Source of the DNA: Pseudobacter sp051955275
GTDB taxonomy: Bacteria; Bacteroidota; Bacteroidia; Chitinophagales; Chitinophagaceae
Reading direction: 5' to 3'
DNA: 34,056 nucleotides
NCBI RefSeq assembly: GCF_051955275.1
Contig: NZ_JBQCGW010000320.1
Span: 1-34,056, forward strand
This document shows, in pieces, positions 33,780 to 34,056 of the stretch. Every line of letters begins with the position of its first letter. Position 1 is the first letter of the stretch. The notes below the pieces were generated by a model that was not told the DNA's origin, searched no databases, and saw nothing but the letters and a program-made list of their open reading frames with translations. The position numbers and the translations under genes are program-made.

Positions 33780-33953
33780 ATGAAATCTATCATAGCCGGT
33801 GATGGTCAGGCGGCGAGTGCTGCACCCTGCCCTAGCTGGCCATGTGGTGCCAGTGGAAATGGAACATGTAGAACCGGGTTTGACTCGGCAAAGGAAGGAT
33901 CGTTTGCCAGTTCTCAGGTAATCGTGTTGAGTGTGAATAAGGAAAGAGCATAA
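33780..33953 (+). CDS. Candidate small cysteine-containing peptide ORF (57 codons)
   Basis: The ATG at 33780 is preceded by AAGGAG with four intervening bases, a Shine-Dalgarno-like site that is rare in this phylum. The encoded peptide is 57 residues, with Gly/Ala/Ser-rich middle and three cysteines (PCPSWPCGASGNGTCRTG). There is no signal peptide or membrane segment and no family is recognised. A longer open frame from 33600 exists but is antisense to the recombinase remnant, so the short start is preferred. It lies in the element scar just 3' of the recombinase remnant. It could be a peptide gene, a truncated gene or a chance ORF. Confidence 0.35.
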   Translation: MKSIIAGDGQAASAAPCPSWPCGASGNGTCRTGFDSAKEGSFASSQVIVLSVNKERA

Positions 33954-33958
33954 TAATT

Positions 33959-34006
33959 GTGATGCGATCTGAAATTATGAAAGTAGTATTTTCAGTTTCG
34001 CATCAC
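33959..34006 (+). terminator. Strong hairpin, possible terminator or leader structure
   Basis: Arms GTGATGCGA/TCGCATCAC (33959-33967 with 33998-34006) and CTGAAA/TTTCAG (33969-33974 with 33990-33995) enclose a loop of about 15 bases. Only three T follow, so it is not a classical terminator. It begins five bases after the small ORF stop. Confidence 0.5.
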
Positions 34007-34025
34007 TTTATAAATAAATTATCAA

Positions 34026-34056
34026 ATGAAATCAATCTTACTAGTTTTTTTCGTTT
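34026..34056 (+). CDS. Start of a gene with signal-peptide-like N-terminus, partial
   Basis: The ATG at 34026 begins MKSILLVFFV before the window ends. The hydrophobic run after a Lys fits a signal peptide. The preceding bases tcaaATGAAATCaATC nearly repeat the start of the small ORF at 33780 (tcaaATGAAATCtATC). Identity of the gene cannot be told. Confidence 0.4.
   Translation, partial: MKSILLVFFV

Noticed and set aside
33600..33953. 117-codon plus-strand open frame
   Set aside because: Its first 60 codons are antisense to the recombinase remnant; only the part from ATG 33780, with a Shine-Dalgarno-like site, is kept as a candidate.
1..34056. CRISPR array, rRNA genes, intact insertion sequence or prophage
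   Set aside because: No regularly spaced repeats, no ribosomal RNA sequence, and no transposase, capsid or terminase genes were seen; the only mobile trace is the recombinase remnant.

Overview
The window looks like a chromosomal segment of a Bacteroidota bacterium, most plausibly a soil or plant-associated member of the Chitinophagaceae/Chitinophagales. The evidence is a type IX secretion sorting domain, a large TonB-dependent receptor with a carboxypeptidase-like N-terminal domain, Bacteroidota-type promoters (TTG, about 19 bases, TAnnTTTG), near absence of Shine-Dalgarno sites and the family types present. No species can be named from the sequence alone.

Layout. 1-5038 is mostly housekeeping: the N-terminal part of priA (minus), a run of small hairpins, a PlsC acyltransferase, a membrane-anchored DUF4258 protein, the tRNA methylthiotransferase mtaB, a small ferredoxin-like-fold protein and a YdcF-type membrane protein. 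5350-8731 is a signalling block: a REC-PAS-histidine kinase facing a kinase/receiver pair. That kinase has an N-terminal membrane domain matching the ethylene-binding domain of plant ETR1, with every copper/ethylene residue I can recall in identical spacing. 9001-10098 is a nitronate monooxygenase-like flavoenzyme. 10154-15607 is a three-gene SMC operon (jetA/mksF, jetB/mksE, jetC/mksB) of the Wadjet/MksBEF type. The fourth gene, the TOPRIM nuclease jetD/mksG, is missing and both flanks are occupied by opposite-strand genes. A Tat-exported metallophosphoesterase and a T9SS-secreted repeat protein follow.

19352-31280 is a carbohydrate-utilisation locus on the minus strand. A LacI regulator is followed by a 504-base non-coding stretch with two 16-base operator-like palindromes. 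Then come a GH28-like beta-helix enzyme, a GH20-like hexosaminidase, a six-hairpin glycosidase, a TonB receptor, a NagB-family deaminase/isomerase and a hexuronate-type MFS transporter. There is no SusD. The inferred logic is extracellular/periplasmic cleavage of a glycan containing uronic acid and N-acetylhexosamine, TonB uptake, MFS import and entry into glycolysis through the NagB-like step. Unusual active-site residues in the GH28-like and NagB-like proteins leave the substrate open.

31384-33060 has an esterase-like protein and the clpS-aat pair of the N-degron pathway. 33206-34056 holds tRNA-Val(UAC) with a clear promoter and terminator. The 3' side of the tRNA is occupied by the C-terminal remnant of a serine recombinase, a scar of an element inserted at the tRNA, followed by a small cysteine-containing ORF, a strong hairpin and the start of a further gene running off the window.
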